Below, piece after piece: positions 1-6,104 of a stretch of DNA of 19,589 bases. A program made the position numbers and the translations under genes. Source of the DNA: an uncultured Eubacteriales bacterium (GTDB lineage Bacteria; Bacillota; Clostridia; Oscillospirales; CAG-272); the NCBI GenBank assembly GCA_900542425.1, contig UQNQ01000026.1, positions 1 through 19,589 of the forward strand, given 5' to 3'. The stretch's first letter is position 1. Each line of letters starts with the position of its first letter. The notes beneath the pieces are model-generated. The model made no database searches, was not told where the DNA came from, and worked only from the letters and a program-made list of their open reading frames with translations.

Positions 1-7
1 ATCTTTT

Positions 8-120
8 AGCCCATGCGGGGAGCGTGTCCCCTTTCCACGCTTCCCGTTATGGGCTGTTTGTCGTTCCGTAAAAGCATATCGGAAACGGTATGCTTTTACA
101 GGCTGACAAAGCCTTATTGT
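8..120. repeat. Two adjacent strong stem-loops in element DNA
   Basis: The first stem pairs AGCCCAT..GGAGCG (about 8-24) with CGCTTCCC..ATGGGCT (about 38-55), leaving a C-rich loop. The second has a perfect 11-bp stem, GTAAAAGCATA (70-80) with TATGCTTTTAC, around a 10-nt loop. It is flanked by a second paired segment, TTTGTC before and GACAAA after. No convincing reading frame crosses the region. Inverted repeats of this kind in the non-coding part of a mobile element are typical of transfer origins, single-strand origins or protein-binding operators. Which one applies cannot be decided here, because the relaxase or replication gene that would settle it is not in the window. Confidence 0.5.
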
Positions 121-299
121 TCCTTGATAAAGAAAGCCCGCAAGATAACGGCGGTGCAGTATAACAGGCAAACGAATACATACCGCTTATATCGAGCCGA
201 ACAGCGGGTACGCCATGACCGCTTTTCACACAGGGAAAGCCGAGCGAGAAATACCGCGCTGTAAAACAGGTTTAGCAGCTTGTGGGCGATGACATATAA

Positions 300-480
300 G
301 AGGGACGAAACGCCTTTATAGCCATAGTCCGAGCGTTAAGAGCGTCGCAGGCATTGGGTAAAGCTGCCTTAAATGAGCAGGGGTGAAACTCCCGCGGTGC
401 TGCCGCTGACAGCCGTTCGTTTCTGCCTTATTTCTCATATCGTACAAGCCGGAGCGCATATTCTGTATTATGTCGCTATA
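300..480 (+). ncRNA. Possible structured leader RNA upstream of the DUF6870-like gene
   Basis: This non-coding stretch holds several short GC-rich stems. GGCA (350-353) pairs with TGCC (365-368). GGGG (380-383) pairs with CTCCC around TGAAA. GCGG (394-397) pairs with CCGC (403-406). A competing pairing of GCAG (377-380) with CTGC (400-403) would suit a switch. The segment GGTGAAACTCCC followed by GCGG..CCGCTGACAGCC loosely recalls the core of cobalamin riboswitches. However, the spacing from GGGTAA to GGTG is too long, and no cobalamin gene follows. It is best treated as an unassigned structured element. It may control the small gene starting at 497, or it may be part of the element's transfer region. 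Confidence 0.3.
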
Positions 481-496
481 CCGGGAGGGAAAGAAG

Positions 497-751
497 ATGA
501 TTAACAAGGTACAGCTTCAACAAATGAAAAGCGTTGATATAACACAGGTAGACCGCAGCACTTTGGTTGACATTCGCAATATCCATATCGACAGTTCTTT
601 GCCAGCGGCAAAGAAAATGCAAAGTTACTTTGAACAGATCGTAAATCCTTACTGTTTTCTTTGCGGCGACACACCCGTAAAAATACGGTTTGTGGCAGAG
701 GATAAAACATTGAAACAATCATTGTGCGACTACTTTTTAAGTCTGAAATGA
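497..751 (+). CDS. Small DUF6870-like mobile-element protein
   Basis: An 84-residue soluble protein starting MINKVQLQQMKSVDI. The ATG at 497 is chosen because GGGAGG lies 8 bases upstream; an in-frame ATG at 470 has no such site. The sequence has the pattern I recognise from small DUF6870-type proteins of Clostridia conjugative elements: an 'MKSVDI..VDR.TLVDI' opening, an 'NPYCFLCGD.PVKIRF' centre with a CxxC pair, and a short helical tail. The function of that family is unknown. The CxxC could bind metal or form a disulfide, but there are only two cysteines. It lies about 100 bases before the recombinase, in the same direction, and is probably cargo or an accessory gene of the element. The family name is recalled from memory; the reality of the gene is better supported than its name. 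Confidence 0.7.
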   Translation: MINKVQLQQMKSVDITQVDRSTLVDIRNIHIDSSLPAAKKMQSYFEQIVNPYCFLCGDTPVKIRFVAEDKTLKQSLCDYFLSLK

Positions 752-786
752 CTTGCCTACTTTCCCTACCCCAAAGGGTAAAGACC

Positions 787-815
787 TTGTGATTATGGGG
801 CTAAAATGGTATAAT
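787..815 (+). promoter_or_regulatory. Promoter of the recombinase gene
   Basis: TTGTGA at 787-792 and TATAAT at 810-815 are separated by 17 bases, a good sigma-A arrangement. The start codon at 848 lies 33 bases beyond the -10 box, preceded by AAAGGAGG. A small hairpin (TACCC/GGGTA, 767-780) just upstream may end transcription from the preceding gene. The recombinase can therefore be expressed independently. Confidence 0.65.
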
Positions 816-847
816 AGACCCGTAATTATAGGGGGAAAGGAGGTATT

Positions 848-2530
848 ATGCCCCGCATACGCAAAGACAAAACGGCACGCAGCTACGCAGAGCCGTTTTG
901 GAAAATCGGGCTATACATTCGACTATCCAAAGAGGACGATAACGAGGACGAAAGCGAGAGTGTTATCAATCAAGAAAAGATACTCCGCGACTTTGTAGAC
1001 AGCTATTTTGAGCCGGGTACTTTTGTCATTGTAGACGTGTTTGCCGACGACGGATTGACAGGCACAGACACAGCGCGACCAAACTTCAAACGGCTTGAGG
1101 GCTGCATTGTCCGTAAAGAAGTAAACTGCATGATTATCAAATCCCTTGCACGCGGTTTCCGCAACCTTGCCGACCAGCAGAAGTTTTTGGAGGAGTTCAT
1201 ACCGATTAACGGCGCAAGGTTTATTTGCACAGGCACACCATTTATTGATACCTACGCTAACCCCCATTCGGCAAGTGGGCTTGAAGTACCTATAAGGGGA
1301 ATGTTCAATGAACAGTTTGCCGCCACCACTTCCGAAGAAATCCGCAAAACTTTCAAGATGAAACGGGAGCGCGGCGAGTTCATCGGTGCATTTGCCACCT
1401 ATGGTTATAAAAAAGACCCGAACGACAAAAACAGCCTATTGATAGATGAAGAAGCAGCGGAAGTTGTGAAAAGCATTTATCATTGGTTTGTGAATGAGGG
1501 GTACAGCAAAATGGGGATTGCCAAAAGGCTTAATCAAATGGGAGAGCCTAACCCCGAAGCCTACAAAAAGAAAAAAGGATTGAAGTACAACAATCCTAAT
1601 TCCGGCAAAAATGACGGGTTGTGGTCTGCCAGCACGATTGCAAGGATATTGCAGAACGAAATCTATACGGGCGTAATGGTACAGGGCAGACACCGCGTTA
1701 TCAGCTACAAAGTACACAAGCAGATCAGCGTCCCGGAAGATGAATGGTTTATCGTCCCCAACACACACGAAGCGATCATTGACAGAGAAACATTTGAGAA
1801 AGCGCAAGCCCTACATAAGCGCGATACAAGAACGGCACCGGGCAAACAGGAAGTCTATTTAATGTCCGGCTTTGTCCGTTGTGCGGACTGTCAAAAAGCC
1901 ATGCGGCGAAAAACCGCCCGCAATATTGCCTACTATTCTTGCCGCAGCTACACAGACAAAAAGATTTGCAGCAAACATTCTATCCGGCAGGATAAATTGG
2001 AAAACGCGGTTTTGGCAGCTTTGCAAATGCAAATTGCCCTTGTAGATCAGCTTGCAGAAGAAATTGAACGTATCAACAACGCGCCTGTAATCAACAGGGA
2101 AAACAAACGGTTATCCTATTCATTGAAACAGGCAGAAAAGCAACTAAAACAGTACAATGACGCTTCCGACAGCTTGTACCTCGATTGGAAAAGCGGTGAA
2201 ATCACAAAAGAGGAATACCGCCGCTTGAAAGGCAAGATTGCAGAACAGATACAGCAGCTTGAAGCGAATATCTCTTATCTGAAAGAGGAAATGCAAATCA
2301 TGGCTGACGGTATCGGAGCCGACGACCCGTATCTAACCGCCTTTCTGAAATACAAAAACATTCAGAGCCTAAACCGGGGAATTGTAGTTGAACTTATCAA
2401 AGCGGTTTGGGTGCATGAGAACGGGGAAATAACGGTTGACTTCAATTTTGCCGACGAGTACCAGCGAATTATTGATTACATCGAGAACAACCACAACATC
2501 ATTACGGTGATCGAGAGCAAGGCGATATGA
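848..2530 (+). CDS. Large serine recombinase (TnpX/TndX type)
   Basis: A 560-residue site-specific recombinase that should excise and integrate the element by a serine-DNA covalent intermediate. The N-terminal resolvase domain begins at about residue 18 with the catalytic motif YIRLS (Ser27). The conserved Arg segment follows as 'SLARGFRN'. A 'Recombinase' DNA-binding domain covers about 170-290. A zinc ribbon uses Cys345, Cys348, Cys365 and Cys374. A coiled coil spans about 400-480, and the C-terminus resembles DUF4368 ('VVELIKAVWVHENGEI'). Length and order are full for the family. The start is fixed by AAAGGAGG five bases before ATG. The stop lies only about 50 bases from the collagen-like host gene, as expected for a recombinase placed at one end of its element. 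The elements of this family that I know are Tn4451, Tn5397 and Tn1549-like elements; I cannot tell which this one matches best. Confidence 0.93.
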   Translation: MPRIRKDKTARSYAEPFWKIGLYIRLSKEDDNEDESESVINQEKILRDFVDSYFEPGTFVIVDVFADDGLTGTDTARPNFKRLEGCIVRKEVNCMIIKSLARGFRNLADQQKFLEEFIPINGARFICTGTPFIDTYANPHSASGLEVPIRGMFNEQFAATTSEEIRKTFKMKRERGEFIGAFATYGYKKDPNDKNSLLIDEEAAEVVKSIYHWFVNEGYSKMGIAKRLNQMGEPNPEAYKKKKGLKYNNPNSGKNDGLWSASTIARILQNEIYTGVMVQGRHRVISYKVHKQISVPEDEWFIVPNTHEAIIDRETFEKAQALHKRDTRTAPGKQEVYLMSGFVRCADCQKAMRRKTARNIAYYSCRSYTDKKICSKHSIRQDKLENAVLAALQMQIALVDQLAEEIERINNAPVINRENKRLSYSLKQAEKQLKQYNDASDSLYLDWKSGEITKEEYRRLKGKIAEQIQQLEANISYLKEEMQIMADGIGADDPYLTAFLKYKNIQSLNRGIVVELIKAVWVHENGEITVDFNFADEYQRIIDYIENNHNIITVIESKAI

Positions 2531-2595
2531 CGGGCTTTCTACTCACCGCAAAACAAAAGTTAATGTTGTGCATAAATAAACGGCTCTACAGGTCC
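2531..2595. mobile_element. Right end of the integrative element (attR region)
   Basis: After the recombinase stop, about 45 bases of AT-rich non-coding DNA (2531 to about 2578, containing an in-frame TAA at 2573) pass abruptly into a Gly-X-Thr collagen reading frame at 2582. The change in composition and the headless host frame put the junction around 2575-2595. Related recombinases (TnpX, TndX) exchange at a GA dinucleotide. One GA occurs in the first repeats (within GGTCCGACGG), so the exact crossover could lie a few bases inside the coding repeat. The left end of the element is outside the window. Confidence 0.6.
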
Positions 2596-2938
2596 GACGG
2601 GTCCTACGGGTCCCACGGGTCCGACAGGAGCCGCCGCCACCGTAACCGTTGGTTCCGTTTCAACAGGTGATCCCGGCACCGACGCCGAAGTGACCAACTC
2701 CGGTACTACGGAAAATGCCACGCTCGACTTTACCATTCCGCGCGGCGATACCGGTCCGCAAGGTCCTGAAGGTCCGCAAGGTCCCGAGGGTCCACAAGGT
2801 CCTGCAGGACCGCAGGGACCTGCAGGTTCCGTTACTGCTGCCGCAGCGGTAACGGACGCAACAGATACAGACGACATTGTTACCCAGTTCAATGAACTGT
2901 TGGCAAATATGCGCGCCGCGGGACTGCTCGAAAGCTGA
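2579..2938 (+). pseudogene. Collagen-like protein, 3' half, cut by the mobile element
   Basis: The open frame has no start at its head and reads about 119 residues. It has a Gly-Ser/Pro-Thr triplet run (GPTGPTGP), then a non-collagen linker ('TVTVGSVSTGDPGTDAEVTN..FTIPRGDTG'), then a second Gly-Pro-Gln/Glu/Ala run, and a C-terminal cap ending 'TDDIVTQFNELLANMRAAGLLES'. This layout is familiar from Clostridia collagen-like surface or exosporium proteins, and from phage-derived fibres with the same 'FTIPRG' linker. An internal GTG at 2690 could start a short product, but it has no good ribosome site. A terminator follows directly. The missing 5' half, with its promoter and signals, should lie on the far side of the element, so excision could restore the gene. 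Confidence 0.75.
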
Positions 2939-2951
2939 TTTTTCCCAGAAA

Positions 2952-2985
2952 GAAAAAGGGGACGGCATCTGCCGTTCCCTTTTTC
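2952..2985 (+). terminator. Terminator of the collagen-like gene
   Basis: GAAAAAGGGGACGGCA pairs with TGCCGTTCCCTTTTTC around a 2-base loop, with one mismatch or bulge, and ends in a T run. It lies 13 bases after the collagen stop. The A-tract on the other arm would also let it work on the minus strand. Confidence 0.85.
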
Positions 2986-3093
2986 TTCGCAAAAGCCAAT
3001 AAATAACCGGTTTTGGCATCTCTCTATTGTATTCTTTTCCGAAAATTTTCACTAAAAAATTTGAGAATTCTTTCATTCGAAATTTCTAAATGT

Positions 3094-3130
3094 AAAAAGC
3101 GGGACACCTATAAAAGTGCCCCGCTCAAAA
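3094..3130 (-). terminator. Terminator of the DUF3048 lipoprotein gene
   Basis: Read on the minus strand, AGCGGGGCAC pairs with GTGTCCCGCT around an 8-base loop and is followed by TTTTT. It begins 14 bases after the stop of the 3144-4403 gene. Confidence 0.85.
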
Positions 3131-3143
3131 AATTAAAAGTTAC

Positions 3144-4403
3144 TCAGCTCCAGAAAGCAGTATTTCCGTAAATGTAATCGCTGTCCAAATAACCGATATA
3201 GGTATTGCCGGTCGCCAGTTCAAGCTCTGCGCCAAGCGGATCCGTAAGCGTCAGGTTGGAACCGTCAGAACTCCACGTGATCTGAATGACTTTGCCGCCG
3301 TAGAAATAATAACCTGTTCCGCTGCCGCGCGTTTCCACAAGAGACATATCCGGATCGCTGGCAATGCCGCTCTTGACATTTGCTACATCGGTGAAAAGCG
3401 TAATGACATTGGTAAAGGAAAGCTGTTTGCCTGTCTCGGAATCCACATGCGCCGAACCGTCCTGATAACGGAGATATTTGTCTGTCGCCGCATCATACTG
3501 GAAACGGACAATCTTGCCAAGTTCAGAAACGCCTTGGCAGGTAAATTCCAAATTGATCGTGGTAGCATTTGATGCACCTGTCATGGATTTTTCCGTTCCA
3601 TACGGAACAAATTCAAGACTCTGCTTCGGAGTTCCCTTAATGGTGCCGCCTGCTTTTACAAAATACGAAGCATTCGAATTCAAAAGCGCTGTCAAGGCTG
3701 CCGGTTTAAAAATCGTATCATATTTCAGTTCATTGGGACGTTTGCCGTAATGATCGATTGTTCCGTACTGTTCACCCTTGTCTGCATGTGCAAACCACGG
3801 CTCGAACATGGTATCCACATAACCCCAGCGACTTCCGTAACGCTCTTTTGCCAATTCATAGAAATCATAATGTACGGTTTGAGAACCGCCATGGCACATC
3901 AGTACCGCATTATGATATGCTGCAAGGTCAAGATGATAATCTCTACCGGAACGGATATTGCATACACTGTCAACCACCGTATAATCGGATACCACCATCA
4001 AAAATCTGGTAATACCGGGAGCAACAAGCGCCTCATACAGGATATCTGCCTGATCCAAGCCTGTTTGATAGGTGTAGCTGCTGGATATGTTGTCTACCAC
4101 AATCGCAACCGGTCGCGTATTCGACAAATCTTTCCCTGTCGGCTCTCCGGTAAGCGGATTTATGTATTTTCCGACCGGAGGATCTACCGTTCCGCCGCCA
4201 GAGGTTGTTTCAGTAGAACCACTTCCACTTGTCGTGGTTTCTCCCGTACCTGTCGTTTCCGTCGTCTCAATAGGAAGCGTTCCTAGTGTAGAACTCTCTC
4301 CCGGCTGATCGTTTCCTGTACAGCCCACTATCAATGCACAGATTGCAACTGTCAGGAAAATCGATAAAAAGGCAAACAATGATTTTTTGATTTCTTTTTT
4401 CAT
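3144..4403 (-). CDS. DUF3048 (YerB-like) lipoprotein
   Basis: A 419-residue exported lipoprotein. The chosen ATG (4403) has GGGGAGG five bases upstream; longer in-frame starts have none. Residues 1-28 are a lipoprotein signal ending LIVGC (Cys28). A Ser/Thr/Gly/Glu-rich linker of about 50 residues follows. A DUF3048 N-terminal domain then begins 'NPLTGEPTG..RPVAIVVDN' and includes 'GLDQADILYEA' and 'GITRFL', the family hallmarks. The second half matches the DUF3048 C-terminal domain in layout. The family includes Bacillus YerB, whose biochemical function is not established; an extracytoplasmic envelope role is inferred. It is a single-gene unit with its own promoter (4517-4545), a long structured leader and a terminator. 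Confidence 0.9.
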   Translation of the reverse strand: MKKEIKKSLFAFLSIFLTVAICALIVGCTGNDQPGESSTLGTLPIETTETTGTGETTTSGSGSTETTSGGGTVDPPVGKYINPLTGEPTGKDLSNTRPVAIVVDNISSSYTYQTGLDQADILYEALVAPGITRFLMVVSDYTVVDSVCNIRSGRDYHLDLAAYHNAVLMCHGGSQTVHYDFYELAKERYGSRWGYVDTMFEPWFAHADKGEQYGTIDHYGKRPNELKYDTIFKPAALTALLNSNASYFVKAGGTIKGTPKQSLEFVPYGTEKSMTGASNATTINLEFTCQGVSELGKIVRFQYDAATDKYLRYQDGSAHVDSETGKQLSFTNVITLFTDVANVKSGIASDPDMSLVETRGSGTGYYFYGGKVIQITWSSDGSNLTLTDPLGAELELATGNTYIGYLDSDYIYGNTAFWS

Positions 4404-4416
4404 TTGAACCTCCCCG

Positions 4417-4488
4417 GCCGTTTCATAAAACGGCAAATCATTTCAAAACCGCAACTTGCACGGCATGCCATACCGTCCCCAACGGGGA
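4417..4488 (-). promoter_or_regulatory. Structured 5' leader of the DUF3048 gene
   Basis: The transcript from the promoter at 4517-4545 has a leader of about 105 bases. It holds three successive small hairpins: TCCCC/GGGGA (4476-4488), CGGCATGCC..CCG (4461-4475) and GCCGTTT/AAACGGC (4417-4434). The last one abuts the GGGGAGG ribosome site. It could expose or hide the ribosome site, but it matches no riboswitch class I know. Confidence 0.4.
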
Positions 4489-4516
4489 TTGCGCCGTCGT
4501 CACTTGCCATATGCTT

Positions 4517-4545
4517 ATATTACCACATTTATGCACGCTTGTCAA
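4517..4545 (-). promoter_or_regulatory. Promoter of the DUF3048 gene
   Basis: On the minus strand, a perfect TTGACA (-35, 4540-4545) is separated by 17 bases from TAATAT (-10, 4517-4522). This is a strong housekeeping-type promoter. Confidence 0.75.
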
Positions 4546-4578
4546 ATATATTTTAAGTTCATTTATCGCCAAAAATTC

Positions 4579-5070
4579 TTAATTTTCGCTGTTTTTTAAA
4601 GCCGCATCTATATTTTTCCGACAGCGTAATTTTGAAAAAAAATCCGACAGCAATGCGGCACATTCTCTTTCAAGCAAGCCTGCATATACCGCGGGCTTAT
4701 GATTCAAGCCATAGGAATTGATGTCGAAGCATGTCCCAAAAGCACCTGCTTTTTGATCTCGTGCGCCAAAATACACAGTCTCGATACGAGAATTGATAAT
4801 CGCGCCGGCGCACATCGGACACGGCTCCAGCGTAACATAAAGCTCACATCCCGGAAGCCGCCAGCCGCCAAGCTTGCGACATGCCTTATCAATTGCCTTG
4901 ATTTCCGCATGATAAAGCGCATTTTTTCCTGTTTCTCGCGTATTATATGCCCGTGCAATCACCAGTCCGTTCCGAACAATGACGGCCCCTACAGGCACTT
5001 CCCCTCTGCATGCGGCACGTTTGGCCTGAACTATCGCCTCACGCATATACCTCTCCGAATCCTGATTCAT
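4579..5070 (-). CDS. tadA: tRNA-specific adenosine deaminase TadA
   Basis: A 163-residue cytoplasmic zinc deaminase that converts A34 to inosine in the anticodon of tRNA-Arg(ACG), letting it read CGU, CGC and CGA. The cytidine/deoxycytidylate-deaminase fold shows the zinc and catalytic motifs HAE (His54, Glu56) and PCPMC (Cys84, Cys87). It also shows the TadA-typical 'GEVPVGAVIV', 'NALYHAEI' and 'DQKAGAFGT'. The start at 5070 is preceded by GAGAGGAG, and a longer in-frame extension into the upstream gene is rejected. It lies 10 bases after the stop of the CPBP protease gene and is co-transcribed with it. The cognate tRNA-Arg(ACG) gene is at 14375-14450. Confidence 0.95.
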   Translation of the reverse strand: MNQDSERYMREAIVQAKRAACRGEVPVGAVIVRNGLVIARAYNTRETGKNALYHAEIKAIDKACRKLGGWRLPGCELYVTLEPCPMCAGAIINSRIETVYFGARDQKAGAFGTCFDINSYGLNHKPAVYAGLLERECAALLSDFFSKLRCRKNIDAALKNSEN

Positions 5071-5080
5071 TGTACTCCTC

Positions 5081-5953
5081 TCAATATCCTTTCCACAGAA
5101 TTTGTAAAAGCGCCGCAGTGACAATAAACATTCCCATGGGAAAACTCCAGAAATACGACGACGGTGCAGCATCTTCGTTATCTTCAAACACCGTCCCAAG
5201 CGTTGTTTTCAGCATCGGGACTCCCGCCGCCAGCATCAGTACACAGGCAGCAAAAACACTCTGTATAAAAATCGGATAGGCGGCACTGAAAAATACATCT
5301 GTAATTTCAGCGACATACCAAATACAGTTGCACGATAAATGAACAAGGATCACACAGCTAAGGGAACCCGTTGCAAGATATGCCGTTCCAAGCACAAGTC
5401 CGCAAAGAAAAGCAAGCGGAAAAATCTCAATTGAAAAATGCATCAAAGCAAATACAAGAGAGGAGATCAAAAGCGCCAGCAGCTTTCTGTGAATGGTCAG
5501 AACGCTCAGCGCCACGCCACGAAAATAGAACTCTTCCAGAACAGCCGGTGTGACAACATATACAGCAAACATCATAAGAAAACCTATGGGTGACGTCTGC
5601 TCAGAAACCCCCATCACAGTCACCGATGACGGAAACACTGCGCTATACAAAATTTGTAAGATTCCAATAACGCCGACTGACGAAAGACCGATAAGAAAAT
5701 TTCGCCCCGCAGACACTTTGTGCAAAGAAACAGGCCTCGGAATTTGCAATTTGCGCCACAAGACATATACGAAACACACCGGAAGAATAAATATCGGAAT
5801 TTTCATTGCCAGACGAACCAATAGCAGCATATCAGCCGACTCTATGTTCACATATTGCAAAACCAAAGCAGAGAGCAAAAGCAGAAACATTGCGATAAAA
5901 AGGGAAAGTCCGAGTATTTCCGAGATTTGCTTCGATTGTTTTTTCTGTTCCAT
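5081..5953 (-). CDS. CPBP-family intramembrane protease (CAAX-like)
   Basis: About 290 residues with seven to eight hydrophobic segments, an integral membrane protein. The Abi/CPBP signature is present: EEFYFRG (Glu140, Glu141, Arg145), then 'FALMHFS' and 'HLSCN' in the following helices, which are the expected metal-binding and catalytic positions. The family includes eukaryotic CAAX prenyl endopeptidase relatives and bacterial proteins of mostly unknown substrate, some linked to bacteriocin self-immunity. No bacteriocin gene is visible here. The start at 5953 is preferred because GGGGG precedes it; an ATG nine codons upstream (5980) is possible but has a poorer site. It is the first gene of a unit with tadA, with a promoter at 6003-6031. 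Confidence 0.88.
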   Translation of the reverse strand: MEQKKQSKQISEILGLSLFIAMFLLLLSALVLQYVNIESADMLLLVRLAMKIPIFILPVCFVYVLWRKLQIPRPVSLHKVSAGRNFLIGLSSVGVIGILQILYSAVFPSSVTVMGVSEQTSPIGFLMMFAVYVVTPAVLEEFYFRGVALSVLTIHRKLLALLISSLVFALMHFSIEIFPLAFLCGLVLGTAYLATGSLSCVILVHLSCNCIWYVAEITDVFFSAAYPIFIQSVFAACVLMLAAGVPMLKTTLGTVFEDNEDAAPSSYFWSFPMGMFIVTAALLQILWKGY

Positions 5954-6002
5954 CTTCGTACCCCCTGCTTTCCCTTTCATTTTACGGTCTTTCTAAATGG
6001 AT

Positions 6003-6031
6003 AGTATAATATAAAGCAATGGAAATTTCAA
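6003..6031 (-). promoter_or_regulatory. Promoter of the CPBP-tadA unit
   Basis: On the minus strand, TTGAAA (6026-6031) is separated by 17 bases from TATACT (6003-6008). It lies between the GH94 terminator and the CPBP start. Confidence 0.6.
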
Positions 6032-6041
6032 CCGGTATTCG

Positions 6042-6089
6042 AAAAAATCCCGGAGCGACAACAGTACTTTCCTCACTCCGGGATTTTTT
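6042..6089 (-). terminator. Terminator of the M23-GH94 unit
   Basis: AAAAAATCCCGGAG (6042 onward) pairs with CTCCGGGATTTTTT (to 6089) around a loop of about 20 bases. It starts 16 bases after the GH94 stop on the minus strand. The symmetrical A and T tracts make it potentially bidirectional. Confidence 0.85.
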
Positions 6090-6104
6090 ATTCATGATAA
6101 TGTT

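Noticed and set aside
13..264. 83-codon open frame across the left-edge hairpins
   Set aside because: No ribosome site, basic low-complexity content, and it runs through the two strong inverted repeats; better explained as non-coding.
753..998. Second frame overlapping the recombinase start
   Set aside because: It overlaps the recombinase promoter and coding start in another frame; no ribosome site for it.
2582..2830. Short-period repeats that could be read as a tandem repeat or CRISPR
   Set aside because: The period is 9 bases and the frame is Gly-Pro-X, so it is collagen coding sequence; there are no spacers.
3750..4286. Plus-strand open frame of 178 codons opposite the DUF3048 gene
   Set aside because: Antisense shadow of a clear family member, with no ribosome site and no family pattern.
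5081..5953. CPBP protease as a bacteriocin immunity gene
   Set aside because: No precursor peptide, exporter or modification gene nearby; it is paired with tadA instead.
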